Origin: Haematobia irritans | Taxonomy: Eukaryota > Arthropoda > Insecta > Diptera > Muscidae | NCBI RefSeq assembly: GCF_050003625.1 | Contig: NC_134397.1 | Coordinates: 273,600,070 to 273,664,069 of the forward strand | Direction of reading: 5' to 3' | Length of the DNA: 64,000 nucleotides | Part shown: piece after piece, positions 36,531 to 47,732 of the stretch | How the letters are laid out: each line of letters begins with the position of its first letter | Position numbering within the stretch: the first letter of the stretch is position 1 | Notes under the pieces: generated by a model | Seen by the model: only the letters and a program-made list of their open reading frames with translations | Told to the model about the DNA's origin: nothing | Database searches by the model: none | Made by a program: the position numbers and the translations under genes

Positions 36531-37689
36531 TATAAGTAGAAAACCACTTCATTAAAAAGATTATCGACTTTTGGACAAGAACATTTTTAACAGCTATAGG
36601 AAAATTGTTAAATATATAAATAACATTCAAAAAGATCTTCTAAAGGCATTGAATTGCACAAACTAGGCGGCCAATTGACCGAACGTGAAATAAATTTCTC
36701 TCCAAACTTGCCTCTTAATAACTTCATTGTTACTCCATAGAAGAATTAGAAGCTTAAGAACGTGTTTCGATATACACCTTATTGTGGACATGAAATGCCT
36801 CTAGATTTCTAATTCAAGCAAATCGGATAAATCTTGCTTTGTCTAGAAGCTCAAGAAGATCAATATATACTGAAATTATGGATTATAAGCATAAAATACC
36901 AGTAGATTTCCAATTTCAGGCAAATCGGATAAAAATTTAGACGGTTATATCAAAACCCAGACAGATGTGGTATATCTTCAAACTTGACTTGCTTGCAGAC
37001 AAAAAATTTTAATGTTAAATTTTAAAAATCACTCAATTGCAGATGTAAAAGAGCCCTCTACGGTGTGCAGACAAACTACAGCGCAGTGAATTCACTTGAG
37101 ATGTCTATACACGCAGAGAAGAAGCATGATTGTCACAATCACATTCGAAGAGAAAAATAATATGATAGGAGCTATTTTTGCGTCGACTATGTAACATTTT
37201 AACCTGCAACCATGATGGCTCAGAGAACATGGTTCTAAAAAAATATAATTGTCCTCATCTAAAATGTTATTATATTGATAAAAAAAATTTGTTTGAATGA
37301 AAAGACATTGACCATAACATTTAAAATGTTATGGTATTCATTAAAAATGTTTTTTTTTCTAGTTAAAAGAACATAGCCACAACCTAAAATGTTTTGATCT
37401 TTATGAAAAAAACTTTTTTCGCCGTCGAGAAAAGGACGCCACTTGAGAAAAGAAAACACAAAATTAACTTTATTTATTTGTTTTTATTTATTTATAAACT
37501 AATTCATTGTTTATTTGTATTTATAAGGTCGTGCAAGCAAACATCGCATATTTTTAAACACTATATTTTGGTTCAATTTCAACAATAAGTAATCATTCCA
37601 TATTTACTTCGTGCCCATCAAATGTGTCATCAGACATCATGTAACTGCAAATAAAAATAAATTATACCACATATCAAAATGCAGAACAA

Positions 37690-39709
37690 ACAAGTAAGTA
37701 AAGTAGAAAGTCGGGCGGGGCCGACTATATCATACCCTAAACCACCATTACAGAATTAGTAATCATAAGCATTTGTGGGGTAACATATAGGTCTGGGAGA
37801 TAAACCGCAGTTGCATATTTAAGAAAATTAAGGGGTACATGTCTATGGGTGCTTTGTGTCAATCTGACTATAGCTCATACTCAGTGTTGCCAGGGAGAAT
37901 GTTCGGCTTACCCTACAAGGACAAAAAAAGTTCCCTACTTTCCTATACATTCCCAAACAATTTTCCCTACTATATTTTTCGTTAAATTTAAAAAATTTTA
38001 CAAAACAAAAATGGTTCTAAGTACTTTATTACCTTAAAACATGAATATGCAACGTATATAACTTAGAATATAAATTTGTATTACCACCACGGTTGCCACA
38101 GTTGGTAGAATTTTACCCAAATTAGTAATCTTTTTTGTTAAATCTCTATAAAAATAAAATTGTGGAAAAAGTTGCTATAAACAAATTTTTGTGAGAAATT
38201 TTTCTATAGAAATAAAATTTTGACAATAAATTCTATAGAAGTAAAATTTTGAGAAAAAATTCCACAGAAATAAAATTTTGAGAAAAATTTTTATAGAAAT
38301 AATATTTTGAAAAAAAAAAAATTCTGTAGAAATACAATTTTGACAAAATGTTCTATAGAAATAAAATGTTGACAAAATTTTCTACAGGAATAAAGTTTAC
38401 CACACATTGTTAAAGTTCAAGCCTTGCCGGATTCTAATTTCCTCCTCTAGAGCCACCAAAATGTAAAAATTATTACAAATTGTGTTGAGTGAAAATGTCC
38501 TGCATTGTGGCCCTACGACCCTACAAGACGCTAAATAGTAGAAAAATCCTACATATAGGGAATTTCCCCTACTTCTAGCAACACTGGCTGTGTTGATATT
38601 GCGCCTACGGAGTTAGTATGCCACTAATATTGAGCCCATTATTAAAAAAGAGAAAATCGTTAAATTAGTGTGGGTAATAAATACAAATTTGTAAAAATCG
38701 AGCAATATTCTTATGTAAGAGCTACAAGTACGTATAATACGATCGGCTAGTACATCAAAATTTGAAATTTGAGTAACATTGGTTAGTAGATAAGAGTACT
38801 ATGGTCAAATTTGGGAAAATCGAGCGATGCATATATATGGAAGCTATATCTAAATCTGAACCAATTTGCATAATATTTTGCGGGTTTGATTAATACCACA
38901 AAAGGTTACCTTGTGCAAGATTTGAGTAAGATCAGTTACGAAATGAGGCCTGTATGGTCAAACATAAAGTTATAAGGGCGAATTTTTCAAAATCGGGCGA
39001 TACATATATGGGAGCTATATCTAAATTTGAACGGATTTCGATGAAATTTTGCACATATAGTTAGTACTATAGAGGACTGGATCTAGCCAACTTTTAGTAA
39101 GATCTTATCAACCGATCTTATCAACCGATAAGGGTTTTATGGCCAAATTTAGAAAAATTGGGCGGTACATATATATGGGAGCTATAGGTAAATCTGAACC
39201 GATTTCGATGATTTTTTGCACATATAGTCAGTGCTATAGAAGATTATATTTTACCAACTTTGAGTAAGATCGGTTGATAAATAAAGGTTTTGTGGCCAAA
39301 TTTGGGAAAATCGGGCGATACATATATATGAGAGCTATATCTAAATCTGAACCGATCTGAAGAACGCGCAACGTGACCACATTTGTCGAAATCGGGCGAT
39401 ACATATATATTGGAGCTATATCTAAATTTGATCCGATTTCTTCCAAATTCAATAGCGTTCGTCCTTGTGCCCAAAAAACTCCCTGTACCAAATTTCATCA
39501 AAATCGGTTAATAATTGCGACCGGAATCCTGTGAACAACAAATACATGGACAGACGGACGGACGGACACCAAGCGCTAGATCGACTCAGGAGGTGATTCT
39601 GAGTCGATCGGTATATATTTTATGGGGTCTAAAATCAATATTTCTGGTAGGCACATTTTTTGGCCGATCAAACTTATTATACCCTGACCACTATGTGGTT
39701 TAGGATATA
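37690..39709 (-). repeat. HINE-D copy, split by T7
   Basis: The left edge ACAAGTAAGTAAAGTAGAAAG plus hairpin GTCGGGCGGGGCCGAC is the 3' end. The right edge is the complement of a TATATCCTAAACCACATAGT hairpin. GACAGACGGACGGACGGAC at about 39551-39569 is the GTCY core. Modules read 'gggcgatacatatatatggg' and 'agctatatctaaatctgaac'. It is inserted in T1 between 'gaacaaa' and 'aacaggta', which are adjacent in the T1 copy at about 52045. Confidence 0.85.
37882..38586. mobile_element. T7 TIR element containing 29-bp minisatellite units
   Basis: The ends CAGTGTTGCCAGGGA and complement CAGTGTTGCTAGAAG are inverted. The interior (about 38155-38400) holds diverged copies of the 29-bp unit found at 56374-58605. 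No convincing target duplication. CAGTG ends fit several DNA transposon groups, so I do not assign one. Confidence 0.7.
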
Positions 39710-40430
39710 AAAACAGGTAAATTTTTTTTCAATTACACTTCCCTTTTTTGTGTTCACATAAAACCATGTGCCACTTCTGGATAAATAAATTAACACAAAA
39801 CACAGTAATTCCGTATTCTCCGCCCATTCCAAGAAACAATCAACACACGACTGACGCACAAAATTAAAATCGAGTGTACCTGTTCAATGCGCTTATAAAA
39901 TCCTTTTCGCTACAAAAAAGTTAAAAAACTAAATGGCCACGAAAAAATTTACATGGTCTTTATGGCCGTGTAATGGTTCTAGACATGTCTATACATAACC
40001 TATAAAAATAATTTTTTTCCTGCAAAAAAGTAAAAAAAATGGATGGTCAGGTACATGATTTTCCGGACCATGTAATGATCTCAAATTCTATCATTTAAAT
40101 AATAGAACATGTTGGCGGCATTTGAGAACCATTTAAATGCTTATTGCCAACATATATTTTTCCCCGCTCGAAAATTATTTTTACAAAGACAAAATACATG
40201 GTTTTCGCGACAATTACATACTCTAGATAAGCATTAAATGGATGCGGCAACCATGTCCAAACATGTTTTTTCTGTGCGTGCACCATCCTTGATCTATGCT
40301 TACAGACAGACGGATATCGTTTAATCGAATTAGAATTCCTCCATGATTCAGAAAATATTGACTGTATATTGTAGGAAATCGATATATTGATGGGCTGCAA
40401 ACTTTTTATACCCACATCACCGTGGCTATA

Positions 40431-41395
40431 GTAAATATGAAGTAAGTTTGTTATCGGTGAGATATAAGTATAATATACTATAAAAGTATATATTCATTGC
40501 TAAAATTCAGGTAATTTTCAGAAATAATAAGTTTTGGAACTTCACCTCGTTTCGTGTTTGGTCTTTCATAGTGTTTTAATGTAATACTAGAGTAGTTTCA
40601 TAATAGACTACAGTCGTATTCATAATGAAATTTAATAATAAATAACCCGAAAAAAGTCAACATTTTCTGATCTCCATGATTGCCAACTTTTACTTTTAGA
40701 AACAGCAAGACTTCTTTTTTTCTATAAGAAACAATTTTCATTCTTTTTTTTTTCTTGCCCCAAATATTCATTTATTTACTATGTTACTCATCCTTGCGCA
40801 GTTTTACTTCTATTCACCCTCATAATGATAGTTTATATCCTGCTCTACATGACCATCTTTATTTTTGGAAATTAAATTTGATTTGATTCAATTTACAAAT
40901 GAAATGGAATAAAAATGGTAATAAATTTCCAAATATATTCCATTTGATGATGATGCTGCTGAGTACAAAAGTGCCAAGAGGGCTTGTCATTGCAATCATC
41001 TCCAAGAGAGTGACAAACCTGTCGTCTGTTTGGGGGGTTTATTTATGCTTGTGAATTTGCGGTGACAAAGTTCGCAAAGGACATTGTCTCTCGATTCGCT
41101 TTTTTTTTAACGAATTTCGTATTTTCAACGGTTTTCCGTTCTTTGTTTTTATTCAAGTACCACTGATGTAGTGTTCGCTTTTATTTTATGCATCTGTGTC
41201 AGAGTTCATACTCGTACTGCATTGTAATGACCAACATCTTTGATGTTGGCAGCAAGGTTTATAATTTTCGATGTTTCCTCCTTATTATGAAAGGGTGGAC
41301 ATTTTTTGGATACTTATTGGGAGAGGTTTTCTAGTTTTCGTGAATATATTAAATTTAAATTTGACATACATACTATTAAAATTTTCAGTTTAGCT
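40431..41395. other. No gene; unique-looking DNA
   Basis: Includes GATGATGATGCTGCTGAG near 40948 and balanced-composition stretches at 40970-41110 and 41200-41290. No recognised repeat and no arguable exon. Confidence 0.35.
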
Positions 41396-42150
41396 TAAGG
41401 TAACTAAGCTAAGATTAATTGGTATTATTAACCCAGCAAAAAAAGTGTCGCCAAAAAAGTAATGAAAAGATTCTTTTTGGATCCGGAAGTGGTGCAAAAT
41501 TGACGCAGAAGCGATGAATTTAACAGCCGTTGCCCTGAATTTGCATCACTTCTTTAGGTGTGATCCGAATTCAATGTTTTGGATGTAAATTAAAAAATTC
41601 TGTGATATTTTGTCGAATAAATAATTTTTATAATTTTTTATAATTTTTAATGGATTCTAACGCTTGTCGGAAACGTTTGACATCAAATATATTCAAAAAT
41701 TCACAATTTTTTCAGATTGGATTTAGCATTTTTTTCGACAAAATTTAAATGATTTGTACCATTTTATGAATTCTTACTCTATTTTTAACATATTTGAAAC
41801 AAAAAAAGTTAAAATTACCCATCAGAAGTATGAAAAAAAAAACAAGTTATAAAAAATTGAATCAAAAGAACTTCCTGGGTAGTTAAAATAAGGAACATCA
41901 TTGGGAGTGCATATTCTGGAAGTGCTTTTAAAGATGTGCCTTTGGAAGAACTTCCAAATTTTTTTGCTGGGAAGTTACTAAAAAGAAAATGTCAGATGCC
42001 AATATACACAAGCCCGAATGTACACATGTTTCATCGCTGGCTAATTCAAATTTCCATAACCTTTAGTATAGATCTGGCGTGGAGAGATGATTTATTTTGG
42101 GCCTTATGTGCTAACTTTTTATAGAAGTTACGAACGAGACGTATTCTTCC
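41396..42150. repeat. Dispersed repeat shared with 55937-56240, holding T6
   Basis: Bases 41396-41431 plus 41972-42150 match 55990-56180 and 57590-57770: 'ctaattcaaatttccataac', 'gagatgatttattttggg', 'atgtgctaactttttatag'. T6 is inserted between 'attattaa' and 'aagttac'. Confidence 0.65.
41432..41971 (+). mobile_element. T6 TIR element, complete, 540 bp
   Basis: It starts CCCAGCAAAAAAAGTGTCG and ends TTTTTTTGCTGGG (13-bp TIR). Flanking dinucleotides are AA on both sides. No coding capacity. Other copies: 62111-62694 (complete) and fragments at 2142, 17443, 23285 and 36401. Confidence 0.87.
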
Positions 42151-42622
42151 TTTTGATTAATATTTTGGAGCTAAGAAAACTTAATGTGGGAGAAATAATC
42201 AACTCATTCTTGTAATCTGTTTTACGAAATATATCCATGGAAAGATGTGTGTCTTCGCCTCGCGATATGCTTTGAATATATTTGAAGTTATAATATTCCG
42301 TCTATGTAAGAGCCCCGCCAGAACTCTGATCTTTCCACTAATGATTACTTTACATTACTTTCAATAATACTCTGATTCTCCTCCTTACCATCTCGCTATT
42401 CACAGTTAAATATGCGCTTGCAGAGGGCTTGCTTTGAACTTAGACCGCGTGGACTGAGTAGATCATGAGATCCCTATGTTTGCTTTGAGTAGCCATTTTG
42501 CTCGTACCGCTTGGCTAAATCGGGTGAAATGCTGAATCGTTTGAGACTTTTCGTTTTCTCTCTGTCTTCCACTTCTAGAACTGGACTGTGATCTGGCAGT
42601 CTGAATAGCGGTTGAGTTTTTT
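42151..42622. other. No gene; unclassified
   Basis: Composition is somewhat balanced at 42390-42610, but frames are short and no family is recognised. Confidence 0.35.
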
Positions 42623-43958
42623 TATACCCTGCGCCACACTGTGGAACAGGGTATTGTAAGTTAGTGCCTATTATGACGAGATAGACACATGGTGTTTTTG
42701 GCAAAACTGCTCAGGGTGGGCTCTTGAGCCGAATGGCCGTCTGTCCGTAAACACATTTTTGTAATCAAAGTCTAGGTCGAAGGTTTAGTCTAATCGACTT
42801 CAAATTTGGCACAAGTATGTGTTTTGGCTCAGAAAAGATCCCTATTGATTTTGGAAGAAATCGGTTCAGATTTAGATATAGCTCCCATATATATCTTTCG
42901 CACGATATGGACTAATACGGTCCCAGAAGCCAGCGTTTTACCCCAATTTGGTTGAAATGGTGCACAGGGAGTAGAATTAGCATTGCAGCTATGCGTGCCA
43001 AATTTCGTTGAAATCGGTTCAGATTTAGATATAGCTGCAATATATAGCTTTCGGCCGATTTACACTCATATGATCACAGAGACCAATTTGTTGGTCCGAT
43101 TTAGTTGAAATTTTGCACAAGGGTGTAGAATTAGCATTGTACACTCATATGACCACAGAGGCCAACTTTTTGCTCCGATTTAGTTGAAATTTTGCACAGG
43201 GTGTAGAATTAGCATTGTAGTTATGCGTGCCAAATTTGGTTGAAATCGGTTCAGATTTAGATGTAGCTCCCATATATATGTTTTTCTGATTTCGACAAAA
43301 ATGGTCAAAATACCAACATTTTCCTTGTAAAATCGCCACTGCTTTGTCGAAAAGTTGTAAAAATGACTCGGTTCACATTTAGATATAGCTCCCATATATA
43401 GCTTTCGCCCGATTAACACTCATATGACCACAGAGGCCAACTTTTTGCTCCGATTTAGTTGAAATTTTGCACAGGGTGTAGAATTAGCATTGTAGTTATG
43501 CGTGCCAAATTTGGTTGAAATCGGTTCAGATTTAGATATAGCTCCCATATATATGTTTTTCTGATTTCGACAAAAATGGTCAAAATACCAACATTTTCCT
43601 AGTAAAATCGCCACTGCTTTGTCGAAAAGTTGTAAAAATGACTCTAATTTTCCTAAACTTCTAATACTTTCGCGAAGTTTCCTTAAAATTGCTTCAGATT
43701 TAAATGTTTCCCATATTTTATTACTAAGATTGTGTTCCTAGTGCATTAGCCGACTTAAATTTTGAGTCTATAGATTTTGTAGAAGTCTATCAAATTCTGT
43801 CCAGATCGAGTGATATTTAAATGTATGTATTTGGGACAAACCTTTATAGCTCCCTACACATTTGGCGGATGTGATATGGTATCGAAAATTTAGATCTACA
43901 AAGTGGTGCAGGGTATAATATAGTCGGCCCCGCCCGACTTTAGATTTTCCTTACTTGT
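42623..43958 (+). repeat. HINE-C copy, full length with an internal duplication
   Basis: It runs from TATACCCTGCGCCACACTGT to hairpin GTCGGCCCCGCCCGAC and TTACTTGT. The block 'atgaccacagaggccaactt' to 'aagttgtaaaaatgactc' occurs twice (about 43148-43371 and 43425-43644), differing at few bases, so a ~277-bp module was duplicated recently. It is the local reference for HINE-C. Confidence 0.88.
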
Positions 43959-45603
43959 TTTTTAAGGTCATTATCTTTGCCTTTCAATTTTAAAAATACG
44001 GCTCTATACATGTAGAAACCCCGTTTTTTGGAGAGGAATGGAGGGTACGTCCAGATTAGGCCAAAAAATAGTAACATTTCTTATCGGTTACGGTGAATGG
44101 AATTCTTTTCTCCTCTTGTAGAACTTTATTGTAACGGCCAAAAGTTGGGATACAGAGGAATGTCTTGCATCAATCTGATGGCAGCAGACGATTTAAAGCT
44201 GAAAAAGTCGTCGATCGGGAACTATATTTTCGCTTGGATGAAGGTGATCGGAACTAGTTGAGCTCTTCGGTTCGCAGTTGATCGAATGGAGGTGGGTTTC
44301 CATTTGAACATAAGTCGACAGTTTATGCGAACTTCTGTTCCTTGATAATTGCGCAGTTGAATTCTCCGATGTGTCGTTGATCGGGAACTGATGTATTCGC
44401 CAAGATATAGGCGATCTGGACTCGTAGTGTTAGGCTTTCTCACTGTTTCGTTTGGCTATAGTGGGTAATTTTCATTGACTCGGGCTCATGGAGATGGGCT
44501 GACCTCTGATTTGGTTTTGGAAATAGTGTGGTAGTTATCTCAGGGCGGGACGGCTTCGGAACAGTATTAATACGGTTTATGCAAACTATTTTGCTCATCT
44601 ATGTAGGAACTGTAGGTGGAAGGCCTCAGTGGGGTAACAGTAATCTAAAGAACTGTGAGTACGATGAACTCAGTGGAGGATATGCAGATCTGCAAAACTT
44701 AGTAGTGTAACTGTACGGAGGGCTACATTAAATTAAATACAATCAGACTTGAAATGAGAAAAACTGAGATTTTGGGACATAGCATCATCCATCATTTTTT
44801 GCAGTTAGATTTTAAATCTTTACATATGCTTAATAATTTATTTCTTGGTGCCCAAGGCTGGGATTTTTTCCCGACATTTTCGGAAATTGTAATTTAAAAT
44901 TTCAATCACACCACAGATTGCCACCTCTTAACGTTGGGCGCCAATTTTAAAATGTTTGTTGAATACTACATAAGTGGGTGGTATTGACTCTCACCAGTAG
45001 CGACAGTTGTGAATTTTTGTTGTGTTAATGTGACAAAGTGAAAAATGAATTTTTTCTTGCATTACTGACTCAACGTTTGTTTTTCTCACATCCTCCGTCC
45101 TTAGCGAAAACTTTTTGCACGGTAAAATTGAGTTTAAGTTTTGTTCTAAGGCAATGCTTGCCGCCAGTAACATTCATTTCAAATGTTGTGACATTAGCTT
45201 CGATGATATTTCCTTTGTGTGGTTGGGAAGATGCTGCATTTTAATAACATTTGCATGTCCCCCATATAATCCAATGTTCTCCACATAGTTGCTGATGTTG
45301 TTTCGTTTTCTCAAGTATCAAATGTAGTCATGTCATTGGTGGAGAAGAGAGATCATTGGAATAAGTTGGAGTTTTTGAGGGTTATTATGGTGTTTCCATA
45401 AATGTTTACATCTACTTGTGATTCTGTATTTTTTTTTTTTTAAATTTTAAGCAAATTTATAAACGAATCTGCTGTTTGAAACCTTTAGCTGGAAGAGTGA
45501 TTCCGTGCCATAGAAGTGGAGAATTAGAGTAAGGATAACTTTAAGACACAATTTTCTTTTAAATTTGAGTTTTGCGTACTTGATTCTAGGAAAAAAAATT
45601 AAT
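43959..45603. other. No gene; unclassified, relatively GC-balanced
   Basis: Bases 44050-44720 have near-balanced composition. An imperfect direct repeat of about 50 bp ('gatcgggaact...tattttcgc' at about 44214 and 'gatcgggaact.atgtattcgcc' at about 44380) lies in it. It might be debris of an LTR element or gene, but I recognise neither. 44720-45603 is AT-rich. Confidence 0.35.
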
Positions 45604-46024
45604 TACAGTAGTTCTCGCATATAGTCTATCGCACATTTAGGAGATTTTCAGATCATCATTCATTCTTCAAATTATTATGACATTATGACATAAATTTTAC
45701 AAGTATACGTTGCTATATAATCCATTTCACTTATAGGCCGATTTTGCATATATTCCATTTTTATTGTGCTGATAAAAAGAAATCGATATAGACTATTTAA
45801 GATATAGTCCATAATAAAATAAAATGTTGGCAACATCATGCTAATAGTGTCAGATCAGGGTTTTAACCAGAGATATATTATAAATACGTTATTTTTGCCT
45901 TGAAAATGTAACTCATAGATTTAAATATATTTTAATAATTTTTTATGTTTCCTTTTATAGTTATATTCCTGGAAATATGTGAGAGCAGTTATATACCAAA
46001 GTGGCATATAAAAGAATTAGCTTA

Positions 46025-47153
46025 ACAGGTTGGCTGATAAGTCCCCGGTCTGATACATAGATGGCGTCGCTAGTATTAAATGCATATTGTTTTTATATAA
46101 TACCAACCTTCAAATGATTCGTGTCAAAATTTGACGTCTGTAAGTTAATTAGTTTGTGAGATAGAGCGTCTTTTGTGAAGCAACTTTTGTTATTGTGAAA
46201 AAAATGGAAAAAAGGAATTTCGTGTTTTGATAAAATACTGTTTTCTGAAGGGAAAAAATACGGTGGAAGCAGAAACTTGGCTTGATATTGAGTTTCTGGA
46301 CTCTGCCCCAGGGAAATCAACAATAATTGATTGGTATGCAAACGCAGTGGACCCCCGAAAGAGGTGGTTACCGACGAAAACATCAAAAAAATCCACAAAA
46401 TGTTTTTGAACGACCGTAAAATGAAGTTGATCGAGATAGCAGAGGCCTTAAAGATATCAAAGGAACGTGCCGCGCGAGCTCACATTTGACATATCACAAA
46501 ACAACAACGTGTTGATGATTCTGAGCGGTGTTTGCAGCTGTTAACTCGTAATACACCCGAGTTTTTCCGTCGATATGTGACAATGGATGAAACATGGCTC
46601 CATCACTACACTCCTGAGTCCAATCGACAGTCGGATGAGTGGACAGCGACCGGTGATTCGTCTCCGAAGCGTGGAAAGACTCAAAAGTCCGCTGGCCTCT
46701 GTTTTTTGAGATGCGCATGGAATAATATTTATCGATTATCTTGAGAAGGGAAAAACCATCAACAGTGACTATTATATGGCGTTATTGGAGCGTTTGAAGG
46801 TCGAAATCGCGGAAAAACGACCCCATATGGAGAAGAAAAAAGTGTTGTTCCACCAAGAAATAGCAAAAATTCATGAATTGGGCTTCAAATTGCTTCCTCA
46901 CCCACCGTATTCTCCAGATCTGGCCCCCATCGATTTTCTTGTTCTCAGACCTCAAAAGGATGCTCGCAGGGAAAAAATTTGGATGCAATGAAGAGGTGAT
47001 CGCCGAAACTGAGGCCTATTTTGAGGCAAAACCGAAGGACTACTACCAAAATGGTATCAAAAAATTGGAAGGTCGTTATAATCGTTGTATCGCTCTTGAA
47101 GGGAACTATGTTGAATAATAAAAACGAAACCGGGGACTTATCAGCCAACCTGT
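46025..47153 (+). mobile_element. Himar1-type mariner, internally deleted, 1129 bp
   Basis: Ends ACAGGTTGGCTGATAAGTCC and its complement match the irritans-subfamily mariner TIR. TA is at 46023-46024 and 47154-47155. Full Himar1 is about 1.29 kb; this copy has lost several internal blocks and about 30 bp after the gene. It is inserted in the pogo-like MITE. Confidence 0.95.
46204..47118 (+). pseudogene. Himar1 transposase: Himar1 transposase pseudogene, copy 1
   Basis: The start ATG at 46204 is followed by one A too few in the A-run, so the frame hits TGA within nine codons. Downstream pieces match Himar1: YCFLKGKNTVEAE, TMDETWLHHYTPESN (first Asp), LAGKKFGCNEEV, and the terminal GRYNRCIALEGNYVE. 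The segment with the second catalytic Asp (the HQDNAPCH region and following) is deleted at about 46856, where HQE runs into KIHELG. Part of the N-terminal helix-turn-helix region is also gone. It cannot make an active enzyme. Confidence 0.95.
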
Positions 47154-47412
47154 TAACTGTCGAATTTCACATATTGTCCAAAAATGTTATGCAACTATGG
47201 GTATGGACTATAAGCGAAAGCTACTGTATTCGTTTTTCAGTTTCTTCGTGTGCTTTAAAATAGTTTTGACAAAACATACATTTCCAAATTCAGACTCGAC
47301 TTAAAGTAGAAATAATGCTAAAGATAAAACGACTTCATTGATTAGTTTATCGACTTTTGAACAATGGAAACAAATTTATATCAGAGAAATGTATCTTTTA
47401 TGTTAAACAAGG

Positions 47413-47732
47413 GAGCCACCGTGGTTAGAATGCCCGCCTTACATAAAAAAGGTCGTGGGTTCGATTCCTGCTTCGACTTAACACCAAAAAGTTCTTCAGC
47501 GGTGAATTATTCCAGCTCATTAATTTTGCTTAAATTTCTGAGTGTTTCAAAGCTCCTCTAAGTGGTTTCACTGCAATGTGGAATGCCGTTCGGACTCGTC
47601 TATAAAAAACAGGTCCCTTGTCATTGAGCTTAACATGGAATCGGGCAGCACTCAGTGATAAGAGAGAAGTTCACCAACGTGATATCACAATGGACTGAAA
47701 AGTCTAAGTGAGCCCGATGTATCGGGCTCGCA
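47413..47732 (+). mobile_element. SINE copy, tail truncated
   Basis: The head 'gagccaccgtggttagaatg' has a deletion in box A (no TGCAAT). Box B GGTTCGATTCC is intact. The body matches the family up to 'agcccgatgtatcgggct', but the (CCTAA)n tail is missing. The box A loss would cripple transcription. Confidence 0.9.

Larger units (their letters stand above)
37110..40280. mobile_element. T1 element interrupted by HINE-D
   Basis: It starts TA-CACGCAGAGAAGAAGCATG and ends with complement CACGCACAGAAAAAACATG, followed by CA (a presumed mutated TA). Without the HINE-D insert it is about 1.15 kb and colinear with 51475-52579. Confidence 0.85.
36778..40430 (-). repeat. HINE-B copy, host of a four-layer nest
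   Basis: Own sequence is 36778-37109 ('gcctctagatttctaattca', 'caaatcggataaa') and 40281-40430 ('cagacagacggatatcg', worn 5' tip 'tatacccacatcaccgtggc'). The T1 element at 37110-40280 splits it. The 3' end is missing. Confidence 0.7.
45606..47226. mobile_element. pogo/Tigger-like MITE split by Himar1
   Basis: The left CAGTAGTTCTCGCATATAGT and right complement CAGTAGCTTTCGCTTATAGT are inverted, with TA at 45604-45605 and 47227-47228. CAGT ends plus TA targets are typical of pogo/Tigger. About 490 bp are its own, with no transposase. Confidence 0.78.

Noticed and set aside
44222..44443. Minus-strand frame with two 'RSTxxRRxQL' motifs
   Set aside because: The motif pair is explained by the ~50-bp direct repeat in the DNA. 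No protein family is recognised.
46494..46991. Separate small genes within the Himar1 copy
   Set aside because: They are frameshifted pieces of one transposase pseudogene and their antisense shadows.
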